14,463 bases of DNA from DATHCB01 sp035319765. GTDB lineage: Archaea; Thermoproteota; Bathyarchaeia; Bathyarchaeales; SOJC01. The notes under the pieces were generated by a model. That model had not been told where the DNA came from. It searched no databases and saw only the letters and a list, made by a program, of their open reading frames with translations. A program made the position numbers and the translations under genes. Location of the stretch: NCBI GenBank assembly GCA_035319765.1, contig DATHCB010000096.1, forward strand, positions 1-14,463, read 5' to 3'. Of this stretch, positions 1 to 6,102 are shown in pieces (positions within the stretch are counted from its first letter, which is position 1; every line of letters starts with the position of its first letter).

Positions 1-537
1 AGTGGTCTTCTTCATCCCAGCAAGAGGAATTACTTCTTTAACTCGAGGGCCACGTTGCCCTGCTTCTTCGACAAATCGTTGCACATCAATTTCCGTGATT
101 CTTCCTTCAGGTCCACTGCCTTGTACTTGAGCTAAATCGATCTCATGCTCTCTTGCCAGTCTTTTTGCAGCTGGAGAAGCCAGAGCGTGCTCGCTCATGG
201 GCTTTGCCATCTTAATTTGCGTCTCAGTTGATATTTCTTCTGTTTCTTGCTCTTGCACAGATCCTGTGGCTTCCATTTCGGTTTCTGGGATTTCTTCGTT
301 GGCTTCGGCTATGATAGCCAAGGTGGCATTTACGGGCACGTCAACACCTTGTTCTGCAAGTATCTTGCGCAAGACCCCAGATGCAGGAGCTTCCACCTCA
401 ATGGTTGCTTTTTCAGACAGCACTTCAGCTAGTGGTTCTCCTTTGTTTACGGTTTCGCCTTCCTTCTTAAACCATTGAGCTACTGAGCCTTCCTTCATCG
501 TAAGGCTAAGCCTTGGCATCACCACTTTTGTTATCAT
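1..537 (-). CDS. Dihydrolipoamide acyltransferase (E2) of a 2-oxoacid dehydrogenase complex, N-terminal part (cut by window edge)
   Basis: E2 core subunit: carries the acyl group from E1 on a lipoyl arm and passes it to CoA. The gene reads leftwards from ATG 537-535, after a GAGG ribosome site, and is still open at base 1 (179 residues seen). Residues 1-77 form a lipoyl domain with the SEKATIEVEAP signature; Lys43 is the expected lipoylation site. An acidic, Glu/Thr-rich linker (about 78-108) follows, then the peripheral subunit-binding domain (about 114-160, with ASPAAKRLARE and GSGPEGRI). The last visible residues, VIPLAGMKK, are the usual entry to the catalytic domain, which lies outside the window. 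It starts 10 bases after the E1 beta stop, so it is the third gene of the operon. Substrate (pyruvate, branched-chain 2-oxoacid or acetoin) cannot be decided from this part. Confidence 0.93.
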   Translation of the reverse strand, partial: MITKVVMPRLSLTMKEGSVAQWFKKEGETVNKGEPLAEVLSEKATIEVEAPASGVLRKILAEQGVDVPVNATLAIIAEANEEIPETEMEATGSVQEQETEEISTETQIKMAKPMSEHALASPAAKRLAREHEIDLAQVQGSGPEGRITEIDVQRFVEEAGQRGPRVKEVIPLAGMKKTT

Positions 538-547
538 ACTTTCGCCT

Positions 548-1522
548 CTAGACGATTTCTTTGACGGCTTTTATTATTCTGTTTTCGTTCGGTATCACAA
601 AGTTCTCCAATGGTGGACTGAAAGGAATTGGCGTGTCAGGTTCAGCGACTCGCTTTATAGGCGCATCCAAATAGTCCAATGCTTCTTCCGCTACTACTGC
701 AGCGACTTCTGCGCTCACGCCAGCAGTCTTGCAGTCTTCTGAAACGATAACTATTCTGCCAGTCTTCTTGACAGACGACAGAATAGTGGGTTTATCTAAG
801 GGAACTAGTGTTCTGGGATCAATTATTTCAGCGCTTACCCCAGCCTTGCTTAATTGCTCTGCAGCATTCAAGGCCTTATGCACCATGAACATGGTAGCGA
901 AAATTGTGACGTCATTTCCTTCGCGTCTGACGTCGGCCTTTCCGAAAGGAACGGTGTAGTCCTCCTCTGGTATCATGCCCTTCGTTGGATAGAGTAGCTT
1001 GTGTTCACAGAAGAACACAGGATTGTCGCCTCGGATGGCGGTTTTCAGAAGTCCTTTCGCATCATGTGGTGTCGATGGAACAGCAACCCACAATCCGGGA
1101 GTATGCATAAACCACGCCTCTAGGCTTTGCGAATGATGCGATGCGATATTGACTCCGGCGCCGAATGGCGTTCTGATGACTAACGGTGCTTTGGCCTGTC
1201 CTCCGAACATGTACCTTATCTTCGCCGCTTGATTAGCGATCTGGTCCATTGCGAGGGCCGTTAAGTCGCCGAACATTATTTCCGCTACAGGACGCATGCT
1301 AGTGATTGCAGCGCCTACTGCCGTGCCGATGATTGTCGATTCAGAAATTGGCGTGTCTCGAACTCTCTCGTCCCCGAACTCTTCTGCGAGTTTGTCCGTA
1401 GCTTTGAAGGCGCCACCCCAGTACCGTCCAATATCTTCGCCGAGGAGGAACACAGTCTCGTCCCGTATCATTTCTTCTCGCAAGGCTTCACGAATTGCAT
1501 CTCTGTAGGTTATTTCCTTCAT
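548..1522 (-). CDS. 2-oxoacid dehydrogenase E1 component, beta subunit (pyruvate/acetoin type)
   Basis: Beta subunit of the alpha2beta2 thiamine-diphosphate E1 enzyme that decarboxylates a 2-oxoacid and acylates the lipoyl arm of E2. It has 324 residues, the normal family length. Landmarks: GEDIG at 28-32, RVRDTPISES at 53-62 with Glu61 as the expected cofactor-activating glutamate, HHSQSLEAWF followed by the PGLWVAVPSTP segment, and the C-terminal transketolase domain with SEDCKTAGVSAEV. The gene lies between E1 alpha (12 bases upstream) and E2 (10 bases downstream), all on the minus strand, so the three are almost surely co-transcribed. The family also includes branched-chain and acetoin dehydrogenases; the pyruvate assignment is an inference. 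Confidence 0.95.
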   Translation of the reverse strand: MKEITYRDAIREALREEMIRDETVFLLGEDIGRYWGGAFKATDKLAEEFGDERVRDTPISESTIIGTAVGAAITSMRPVAEIMFGDLTALAMDQIANQAAKIRYMFGGQAKAPLVIRTPFGAGVNIASHHSQSLEAWFMHTPGLWVAVPSTPHDAKGLLKTAIRGDNPVFFCEHKLLYPTKGMIPEEDYTVPFGKADVRREGNDVTIFATMFMVHKALNAAEQLSKAGVSAEIIDPRTLVPLDKPTILSSVKKTGRIVIVSEDCKTAGVSAEVAAVVAEEALDYLDAPIKRVAEPDTPIPFSPPLENFVIPNENRIIKAVKEIV

Positions 1523-1534
1523 TTTTGACTACCC

Positions 1535-2494
1535 CTAGACGTACACGTCTCCTAAGGCCTCTTCAGGCGCAGGGTATGGGCTTTTGATGGCGAACTCCAC
1601 GGCAGCATTAATCGCAATAGTCACTTCATCTTCGATCTTTTTTGCCTCTTGTTCCGTGAGAATTTGCCTCTCAAGAAGCTGCGTCTTGAACCTAGCAATC
1701 GGGTCTTTCTTCATCCATTCGTTGACTTCTGCTTTGGGTCGATAAGTTGCTGGGTCGACTCTTGAATGTCCCTTATGCCTGTACGTTTTGCACTCTATCA
1801 GTGTGGGTCCTTTTCCCGCTCGAGCTCTCCCCACACCTGCTTTCGTTGCTTCATAAACCGCTAGGACATCGTTGCCATCAACCGTGACCCCTGGAATAGC
1901 ATAGGCCGCCGCTCTGTCGGCAACGTTCTCTACCAGCATGACCTGCGACTGCCGAGTCCCCATTGCATAAAGATTGTTTTCGCAAACAAACAAGACTGGA
2001 AGCGACCATGTTGCTGCCAAATTGAGCCCTTCATGAAAAGTCCCCTGATTCGAAGCACCATCGCCGAAAAAGCATGCTACTATCTGGTCGGTTCTCCTAA
2101 GCTTTATCGATAATCCTGCGCCTGAAGCAATCGGAATTCCTGCGCCTACGACGGCTGTTGCACCCAGCATGCCGATGTCGAAGTCTGCGATGTGCATGGA
2201 GCCACCTTTGCCTTTGCAATATCCTGTCTCTTTGCCCAAAATTTCCGCCATCGTTCTATCTAGTCGCGCACCTTTCGCGATACAGTGTCCATGTCCTCTG
2301 TGAGTGCTTATCAGATAATCATCATTTCGGAGGTTAGTGCACACTCCAACTGCTACCGCTTCTTCTCCGGCGTACAGATGAATAGTACCGGGCACTAGAT
2401 TTTGACCATACAACTCGTACACTTTTTCCTCAAAGAATCGAATTTCAAGCATTTTCCTGTACATGAAAGTAAGCTGCTCTTTGCTTTCAGACAT
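1535..2494 (-). CDS. 2-oxoacid dehydrogenase E1 component, alpha subunit (pyruvate/acetoin type)
   Basis: Alpha subunit of the thiamine-diphosphate E1 enzyme. I place the start at ATG 2494, giving 319 residues (typical), because a GGAAGGA ribosome site precedes it and the family homology begins at once (MYRKMLEIRFFEEKV). The frame stays open upstream to 2686, but that extension reads as low-quality sequence across the divergent promoter. Motifs: HRGHGH at 65-70, GKGGSMH at 95-101, and the cofactor motif from GDG at 144-146 to NN at 173-174. The loop YRHKGHSRVDPATYR at about 238-252 is the active-site loop that is phosphorylated in mitochondrial enzymes. First gene of the E1 alpha - E1 beta - E2 operon. 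A TTATCTAA element around 2536-2543 (minus strand) could be its TATA box. The E3 subunit is not in the window. Confidence 0.95.
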   Translation of the reverse strand: MSESKEQLTFMYRKMLEIRFFEEKVYELYGQNLVPGTIHLYAGEEAVAVGVCTNLRNDDYLISTHRGHGHCIAKGARLDRTMAEILGKETGYCKGKGGSMHIADFDIGMLGATAVVGAGIPIASGAGLSIKLRRTDQIVACFFGDGASNQGTFHEGLNLAATWSLPVLFVCENNLYAMGTRQSQVMLVENVADRAAAYAIPGVTVDGNDVLAVYEATKAGVGRARAGKGPTLIECKTYRHKGHSRVDPATYRPKAEVNEWMKKDPIARFKTQLLERQILTEQEAKKIEDEVTIAINAAVEFAIKSPYPAPEEALGDVYV

Positions 2495-2583
2495 CGTTCC
2501 TTCCTTCTTACGCTCTTTCTTTAGATGAGATTCAATTAGATAAGCGCTTAGCATTCTCATTTTCAATTTAGGGGGATTAACCC

Positions 2584-3120
2584 TTGAGTGATCGGAACGC
2601 CGATTTTGCCGATGCACAAATCTTACATCGGGTGAATTCTGAGAACAAGTATTCTGTTGATCCAAAAATGGGTTACGAACGAACAAGTATGGAGCTTATC
2701 GCGAGATACGCTTTTATCGCGTTCGTCGTCATCGCCATCATCGCGGGACTAGTTGTCGGTTACGCGGCTTGGACGAAAGACAGCACATACCCGTACGGCT
2801 TGTATGACTCCTCAATTCAGAAGGATAGCGGCTATATAACCTTGGTAATGCTGGTACTGGGAATCATCGTGGGACTAGTGACCATAACTTCGAAGGAAGT
2901 CCAGCCCTTCCTGATCGCCGCGATTGCTCTCATGGTAGCTAGAATCGGCGTCGGAACCACAGCAGACGTCTGGCAACCGCTGAGTTCTATTCACAATTTG
3001 CTACCTTACTGGGCAACAGAGATCCTCAATTTCATAGTAGCCTTCGTCGCGCCGGCCGCAGTTATTATCGCTATCAGAGCGGTCTTTGCAATGGAAAGAA
3101 AAACTCCGCCTGCTCAATGA
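2584..3120 (+). CDS. Hypothetical membrane protein, four predicted transmembrane helices
   Basis: I do not recognise this family. The product has up to 178 residues: a polar N-terminal stretch of about 40 residues, then hydrophobic helices at roughly 42-63, 84-102, 107-123 and 145-168, and a short basic tail ending in KTPPAQ. Between helices 1 and 2 is a polar loop rich in Tyr, Asp and Ser that may face outside. The longest frame begins at TTG 2584, six bases after a GGGGGAT stretch that could serve as a ribosome site. ATG 2668 and ATG 2689 are alternatives that would remove most of the polar N terminus. It is transcribed away from the 2-oxoacid dehydrogenase operon, sharing the 90-base divergent region. 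A T-run at 3147-3152 probably ends the transcript. Confidence 0.75.
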   Translation: MSDRNADFADAQILHRVNSENKYSVDPKMGYERTSMELIARYAFIAFVVIAIIAGLVVGYAAWTKDSTYPYGLYDSSIQKDSGYITLVMLVLGIIVGLVTITSKEVQPFLIAAIALMVARIGVGTTADVWQPLSSIHNLLPYWATEILNFIVAFVAPAAVIIAIRAVFAMERKTPPAQ

Positions 3121-3146
3121 CGCGGAGCCAACACTCCTCTTCCTTC

Positions 3147-3152
3147 TTTTTT
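3147..3152 (+). terminator. T-run terminator after the membrane-protein gene
   Basis: Six consecutive T within a pyrimidine-rich stretch (about 3133-3165), 26 bases after the stop codon at 3118-3120. Archaeal RNA polymerase commonly terminates on T-runs without a hairpin. Confidence 0.4.
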
Positions 3153-3196
3153 GGACCCTTCTTTCAGACCTATCGTATAACTCTTTGATGGAAAAT

Positions 3197-3204
3197 GTTT
3201 TATG
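3197..3204 (+). promoter_or_regulatory. Probable TATA box for the zinc-ribbon Cren7-like gene
   Basis: The octamer GTTTTATG lies where a TATA box would place transcription start near 3226-3228. That leaves a short leader holding the GAGGGA ribosome site (3231-3236) before ATG 3242. Confidence 0.4.
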
Positions 3205-3241
3205 CTCATCATTACGTTACGTTCTTAAAAGAGGGAAATTT

Positions 3242-3406
3242 ATGGCTAAATGCCCCGTATGTGGAAGAGAAGTCAGCACTCCTAAAAAGACTTGGAAGAT
3301 GGCAGGCAGACCAGACAAGAGCGGCAAAAAAACGGAACTCACCATTGGACTCTTTGAGCACTGCGGAAAAACGTTCAGATCTACGCTAGGCAAAAGAAAA
3401 ATCTAG
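3242..3406 (+). CDS. Small zinc-ribbon protein with Cren7-like core, putative chromatin protein
   Basis: A 54-residue basic protein starting at ATG 3242, seven bases after a GAGG ribosome site; the longer frame from 3086 overlaps the previous gene and is ignored. The N terminus has a CPVC knuckle (Cys4, Cys7), and His40-Cys41 near the end could complete a zinc site. Between them is TPKKTWKMAGRP, a Lys/Gly/Ser stretch, then IGLFEHCGKTFR. From memory, the crenarchaeal DNA-binding protein Cren7 has the same order: a P-x-K-x-W-x-L-A segment, a Lys-rich turn, IGLF, then GK-x-FR. Cren7 itself has no such cysteines. I infer a Cren7-like SH3-type fold with an added zinc knuckle, probably binding and bending DNA. 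It could instead be another small zinc-ribbon family. It has its own TATA box and T-run terminator. Confidence 0.8.
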   Translation: MAKCPVCGREVSTPKKTWKMAGRPDKSGKKTELTIGLFEHCGKTFRSTLGKRKI

Positions 3407-3426
3407 CCTGCTAGAAGCACCAAGCC

Positions 3427-3443
3427 CCTCTCTTTTTTTCTTT
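3427..3443 (+). terminator. T-rich terminator after the zinc-ribbon gene
   Basis: A pyrimidine tract with seven consecutive T (3433-3439) lies about 25 bases after the stop codon at 3404-3406. No clear hairpin is needed for archaeal termination. Confidence 0.55.
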
Positions 3444-3476
3444 GTGATTAATCAAGATAGCCTTGGATCCGTACTA

Positions 3477-3809
3477 TTATGGTTCTTCCTCGCTCTCCTT
3501 GATCCTTGAGATTTCGGGAAGAACCTGTAAAGCCTCATCTACCATTCGAATGGAGTTTGCCACTTTCTCAAAGTACTTCTGGAAACTAAGAGTCTTAAGA
3601 ACAGCCACGCCTTTTTCAGTGATGGCATAATGTGTCTTTGTGCTCAGGTACCGTTCCTCTATCAGAGAATTCTTCAACAGAGAATCTAACCGCTGCTTGA
3701 GAAGGCTACATTCCATGTCGGTCTCGTAGGCTATGTTGTCTATAGATAAGGGCTTCTTAACTAAAGCGCCCAAGATGGCTTCATAGGATTCAAGCTTTGA
3801 ACGTCGCAT
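3477..3809 (-). CDS. Small winged helix-turn-helix transcriptional regulator
   Basis: A cytoplasmic DNA-binding protein of 110 residues from ATG 3809. I prefer this start to GTG 3830 because a GGAG ribosome site lies 8 bases before it; the longer form would add only MGNGDKC. Counting from ATG: helix 1 about 5-18 (ESYEAILGAL), the recognition region about 23-48 (SIDNIAYETDMECSLLKQRLDSLLKNSLIE), and a wing with YLSTKTHYAITEKGVAVLK. The pattern of tri-helix plus 'Y.iTekG..vL' is that of the archaeal small winged-helix regulators often assigned to the HTH_45 type. A helical, acidic C-terminal tail may dimerise. The target is unknown. It is transcribed divergently from the tRNA-Val gene; TATA-like elements for this gene are at about 3841-3861 on the minus strand. 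Confidence 0.8.
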   Translation of the reverse strand: MRRSKLESYEAILGALVKKPLSIDNIAYETDMECSLLKQRLDSLLKNSLIEERYLSTKTHYAITEKGVAVLKTLSFQKYFEKVANSIRMVDEALQVLPEISRIKESEEEP

Positions 3810-3883
3810 ACACTTGTCTCCATTCCCCACTCAGCCGATGCAGATAAATCGTTTATGAATCCGAAATCAAGTAACCCAAAATC

Positions 3884-3891
3884 CTTAAAAT
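3884..3891 (+). promoter_or_regulatory. TATA box of the tRNA-Val gene
   Basis: CTTAAAAT is centred about 30 bases before the first base of the tRNA (3918), the spacing expected for a stable-RNA promoter in archaea with a very short 5' leader. Confidence 0.5.
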
Positions 3892-3917
3892 CTGCAACGA
3901 CTAACCAAAATAGTCTA

Positions 3918-4030
3918 GGGCCGGTCGTCTAGCTCGGTAGGACATCTGCTTGACGTGCCTCATAGGCTGAAGACGGTGTCCGAAAGGCGCAAAGTGCAGA
4001 AGGCCGCTGGTTCAAATCCGGCCCGGCCCA
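3918..4030 (+). tRNA. tRNA-Val (anticodon GAC) with a 39-nt intron
   Basis: The cloverleaf can be drawn in full. Acceptor stem GGGCCGG/CCGGCCC (7 perfect pairs), discriminator A4030, D stem GTCT/GGAC, anticodon stem TCTGC/GCAGA, five-base variable loop AGGCC, T stem GCTGG/CCGGC around TTCAAAT. The anticodon loop is TT-GAC-G plus T after splicing, so the anticodon is GAC (3952-3954) and the tRNA reads valine GUC/GUU codons. The mature tRNA is 74 nt before CCA addition; the terminal CCA is not encoded. The intron is 3956-3994, between positions 37 and 38. T-runs at 4046-4050 and 4072-4078 can terminate transcription. Confidence 0.95.
3956..3994 (+). other. Archaeal tRNA intron with bulge-helix-bulge splice motif
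   Basis: The ends fold as a bulge-helix-bulge. The central helix pairs 3950-3953 (TTGA) with 3989-3992 (GCAA): three pairs and one A-G mismatch. The 5' bulge is C3954 G3955 | T3956 and the 3' bulge A3993 G3994 | T3995, each cut after its second base. The inner helix pairs GCCT (3957-3960) with AGGC (3985-3988). This places both splice sites exactly at 37/38. The intron interior also holds a GAC/GTC mini-hairpin. Confidence 0.9.
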
Positions 4031-4045
4031 CCTCTTAGACAATGC

Positions 4046-4078
4046 TTTTTGATTAGCGAACGTTGAAATAATTTTTTT
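4046..4078 (+). terminator. T-run terminators after tRNA-Val
   Basis: Two T-runs follow the tRNA: five T at 4046-4050 and seven T at 4072-4078, both without a convincing hairpin. Either could end the short transcript. The rest of the gap up to 4215 shows no gene. Confidence 0.45.
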
Positions 4079-4215
4079 CAAACAGCTTCACATGCGAAAG
4101 GCTGAAAGCCAAGGCGTTCCGGGAGTACGCTAATATTCTACGTTAGTTAGTCTCATTGATTGCTTAGTGCGATATGTTTTTAGCTGAAGTGGATTAGGAT
4201 TTAATCGGTGAAATC

Positions 4216-4749
4216 GTGAGTCAGCTCATGGACATAATCAGAGAGAGGAGAAGCGTTCGTCGGTATAAGGACAAGGCACTTTCTGCAGACATTATTAATT
4301 CCTTGTTGGAGGCCGCGAAGTTTGCCCCTACTGCTAGGAATCTTCAGCAATTGGAGTACAAGGTCATCACTAATAAGGATCTTATAAAGAAAATATCTGA
4401 CAGGATTGCTGCCATAGTGAAAAAGGAATATCCTTCAATCCAATTGAGAGATAGATCGAACTTGTTCTATGATGCTCCCCTTCTAATCGTGGTCACAGGG
4501 CCAAAGGAAAATATCTGGACTTATTCCGACGCTGCACTTGCAGTTCAGAACATTATGTTATACGCAACTTCACTATATTTAGGGACATGTTTCATAGGAA
4601 TGGCCAGATTTATCGAGAGGGATGAAGAACTGTTGCGTGAACTCCACATACTAAACGACAGAAAAGTTGCAGCTGCCGTCATATGCGGGTACGCCGATGA
4701 AAAACCGGCAGAAAAAGAGAAAAAAATGAACGTGGAGTTCCTCAACTGA
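4216..4749 (+). CDS. Nitroreductase-family protein (FMN-dependent)
   Basis: A 177-residue flavoprotein of the nitroreductase superfamily, which uses FMN and NAD(P)H to reduce nitro compounds, quinones or related substrates; the true substrate is unknown. Landmarks: RRSVRRY at 11-17 (FMN phosphate contact), APTARNLQ at 37-44, the YSDAALAVQNIMLYATSLYLGTCFIG region split over 103-128, and the closing GYADEKP at 158-164. The family acts as a homodimer, with FMN at the interface. The start is GTG 4216, preceded by GGTGA at a spacing of four; ATG 4228 is in frame but too far from that site. It stands alone, between the tRNA gene and a winged-helix regulator. A hairpin plus T-run terminator follows. 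Confidence 0.9.
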   Translation: MSQLMDIIRERRSVRRYKDKALSADIINSLLEAAKFAPTARNLQQLEYKVITNKDLIKKISDRIAAIVKKEYPSIQLRDRSNLFYDAPLLIVVTGPKENIWTYSDAALAVQNIMLYATSLYLGTCFIGMARFIERDEELLRELHILNDRKVAAAVICGYADEKPAEKEKKMNVEFLN

Positions 4750-4766
4750 TCATGTTGGAATAACTT

Positions 4767-4790
4767 TAGCATGATGCTAGGCATTTTTTT
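4767..4790 (+). terminator. Hairpin plus T-run terminator after the nitroreductase gene
   Basis: A perfect inverted repeat TAGCAT-G-ATGCTA (4767-4779) is followed four bases later by seven T (4784-4790). It lies 17 bases after the stop codon. Confidence 0.6.
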
Positions 4791-4914
4791 CTTTCAGCGT
4801 TTTGATTGCTACTCTTGTGGTTCTTCGCTTTGTTATTGTGGTCTAACAGTCACACAAATTTAAGAATGAAGCCCAGGTACTGTATTCAATAGATATAGTG
4901 GAGATGGCTCGCGA

Positions 4915-5265
4915 ATGTCCGATGATCGAAGGACGATTTTCGAAATAATGGCAGAAATACTAGATCTATGCAGGGATCCACAACGTAAGACACGCATAAC
5001 GTACAACACAAATTTGTCATGGGCGGGAGCAAAGTATTTCCTTTCTCTTCTCGAATCACTAAAACTGCTCCAAGTCCACCACAGCATTGCCACGTACACG
5101 ACGACCGAAAGAGGACTCGAATTCCTCGAGAAATGGATTCAACTCATGCAACTCTTGACACCTGAAGAAGTATGTGTGAAAGACAGAGAATTCGCTATGC
5201 ACATCGCAAAAGATCATCTCCATAACGCGCGCACTAGACGAAGTTTCGCCTCGGAGTTTGCATAA
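4915..5265 (+). CDS. Winged helix-turn-helix transcriptional regulator (HTH_45-like)
   Basis: A 116-residue cytoplasmic DNA-binding protein. Residues about 5-56 form the tri-helical core (RTIFEIMAEIL, KTRITYNTNLSWAGAKYFLSLLESLKLL), followed by a wing ending in YTTTERGLEFLEKW at 61-74. This is the pattern of the small archaeal winged-helix family with 'T..G..fL' near the wing. A basic, Arg-rich tail (about 98-110) follows. The start at ATG 4915 has a GGAG element 11 bases before it, a rather long spacing; TATA-like sequences at 4857-4864 and 4891-4897 precede it. It resembles the regulator at 3477-3809 in architecture, but the two are not close copies. Its target is unknown; the nearest candidate is its own promoter or the nitroreductase gene upstream. 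Confidence 0.82.
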   Translation: MSDDRRTIFEIMAEILDLCRDPQRKTRITYNTNLSWAGAKYFLSLLESLKLLQVHHSIATYTTTERGLEFLEKWIQLMQLLTPEEVCVKDREFAMHIAKDHLHNARTRRSFASEFA

Positions 5266-5287
5266 TACTTCAGAGCACGCCGCATTT

Positions 5288-5304
5288 TAGGTGTTTTAGA
5301 CCTA
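5288..5304. repeat. Inverted repeat TAGGT-7-ACCTA after the winged-helix gene
   Basis: TAGGT (5288-5292) and ACCTA (5300-5304) can pair over a seven-base loop, 22 bases after the winged-helix stop codon. It could act in termination or as a binding site. A self-complementary GAAGCGCTTC follows at about 5317-5326. Confidence 0.3.
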
Positions 5305-5447
5305 CCTGGCTAGCGGGAAGCGCTTCTTTCTATGAAAAAAGAGTTCTCTCCAAAATCCGAAACGTAAAGGCAACGAAAATGGTCGGTCGCGCAATGAAAA
5401 GGATTGCCACATTACACATTTTAACCTAGCGCGCGCAATGTGCGTGA

Positions 5448-5456
5448 ATATAATTT
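5448..5456 (+). promoter_or_regulatory. Orphan TATA-like element
   Basis: AATATAATT on the plus strand is a good archaeal TATA match that would start transcription near 5478, but no plus-strand gene follows: the only short frame (ATG at about 5485) has five codons. Upstream are two direct CACATT copies (5408-5413, 5415-5420) and their inverse AATGTG (5437-5442). Transcription from here would be antisense to the end of the DUF5752 gene. Confidence 0.3.
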
Positions 5457-5525
5457 GAACTGCGGAAACTTAAAGAAAGGGAAAATGGAGTCGTTCAGCT
5501 AAGGGCGTTCGGCTATGCCAGCAAA

Positions 5526-5957
5526 TTAGTTGCTTATCTGTTGATAGCTGTTAGTTGGTTCCTCGCTTTTTACCTCTAAGGTCATGTATGTGTCCTGCAA
5601 TTCCCGGAGGCGATTTTCTAAGACTTCCTTAATTCTTGTTCGGAGTTCTTCGTTGTCTGCGACTGTTATTTTTTCCATTCTTTCTGCAAGTTGATGGTCG
5701 CCAAGGGTTTCCTTGAACCATTTTTGAAAGTCTTTTCTTTCAAGGTGAAATTGTAGGCTCTCAAGTTTAATCATGTTTACTGTGTTAAGAAAGTCCATGA
5801 GGTTCCGGGCACTTTTTCCAGTTGGTCTTCCAATATTCTCATAGAAATAGAAGGCTTCTGCGTCGCTTACGTTTTTTAAAATTTTGGTTGCTGATTGATC
5901 TATTTCCAGATCCTTTTTTCTTTTACTGCTTGCTTTTTTATTGATTCGTGGAGACAT
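5526..5957 (-). CDS. DUF5752 family protein
   Basis: A 143-residue protein of unknown function from ATG 5957. The frame is open to 6044, but homology starts later and the upstream part overlaps the promoter. A basic N-terminal tail (INKKASSKRKK, 5-15) is followed by the conserved block from about 33: EAFYFYENIGRPTGKSARNL and then LESLQFHLERKDFQKWF (65-81) and a LGDHQLAERM segment. I recognise this as the archaeal/bacterial DUF5752 pattern, which in other genomes is seen alone or fused to sugar-related enzymes. After it comes a charged helix (about 102-128) and a polar tail. No catalytic residues or membrane segment are evident. The neighbour upstream on the same strand is a coiled-coil protein, 145 bases away. 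A pyrimidine-rich stretch (5471-5487, minus strand) may terminate it. Confidence 0.78.
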   Translation of the reverse strand: MSPRINKKASSKRKKDLEIDQSATKILKNVSDAEAFYFYENIGRPTGKSARNLMDFLNTVNMIKLESLQFHLERKDFQKWFKETLGDHQLAERMEKITVADNEELRTRIKEVLENRLRELQDTYMTLEVKSEEPTNSYQQISN

Positions 5958-6043
5958 TGTGCATCGCAAGAGCTGTGATGTACGAAAACTAGAGATAATC
6001 TTTATGAATAAGGCATAAAGATTCTGAATATTGATTTTTTCCA

Positions 6044-6056
6044 ATTAAAAAGAAAT
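6044..6056 (-). terminator. T-rich terminator after the coiled-coil gene
   Basis: On the minus strand this reads TTTCTTTTTAATT, about 47 bases beyond the coiled-coil stop codon at 6105-6103 and before the DUF5752 gene. It suggests that the two genes are separate transcripts, although read-through is possible. Confidence 0.35.
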
Positions 6057-6102
6057 CAGTCTATGATAAGAATGGATTATAGGCGCTTTTGGGTTGATCG
6101 GC

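Noticed and set aside
197..478. Plus-strand frame opposite the E2 gene
   Set aside because: It lies wholly inside the clear lipoyl and linker coding region on the other strand and has no family features.
2495..2686. N-terminal extension of E1 alpha
   Set aside because: It runs over the divergent promoter and the membrane-protein start, reads as unstructured sequence, and a good ribosome site marks ATG 2494.
3086..3241. Upstream extension of the zinc-ribbon gene frame
   Set aside because: It overlaps the membrane-protein end and the T-run terminator; the TATA box and ribosome site support ATG 3242.
3918..4030. Reading the interrupted tRNA as tRNA-Asp or as a pseudogene
   Set aside because: With the 7-base loop set by the TCTGC/GCAGA stem the anticodon is GAC, not GTC. 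All stems pair after removing the intron, and the bulge-helix-bulge explains the insert.
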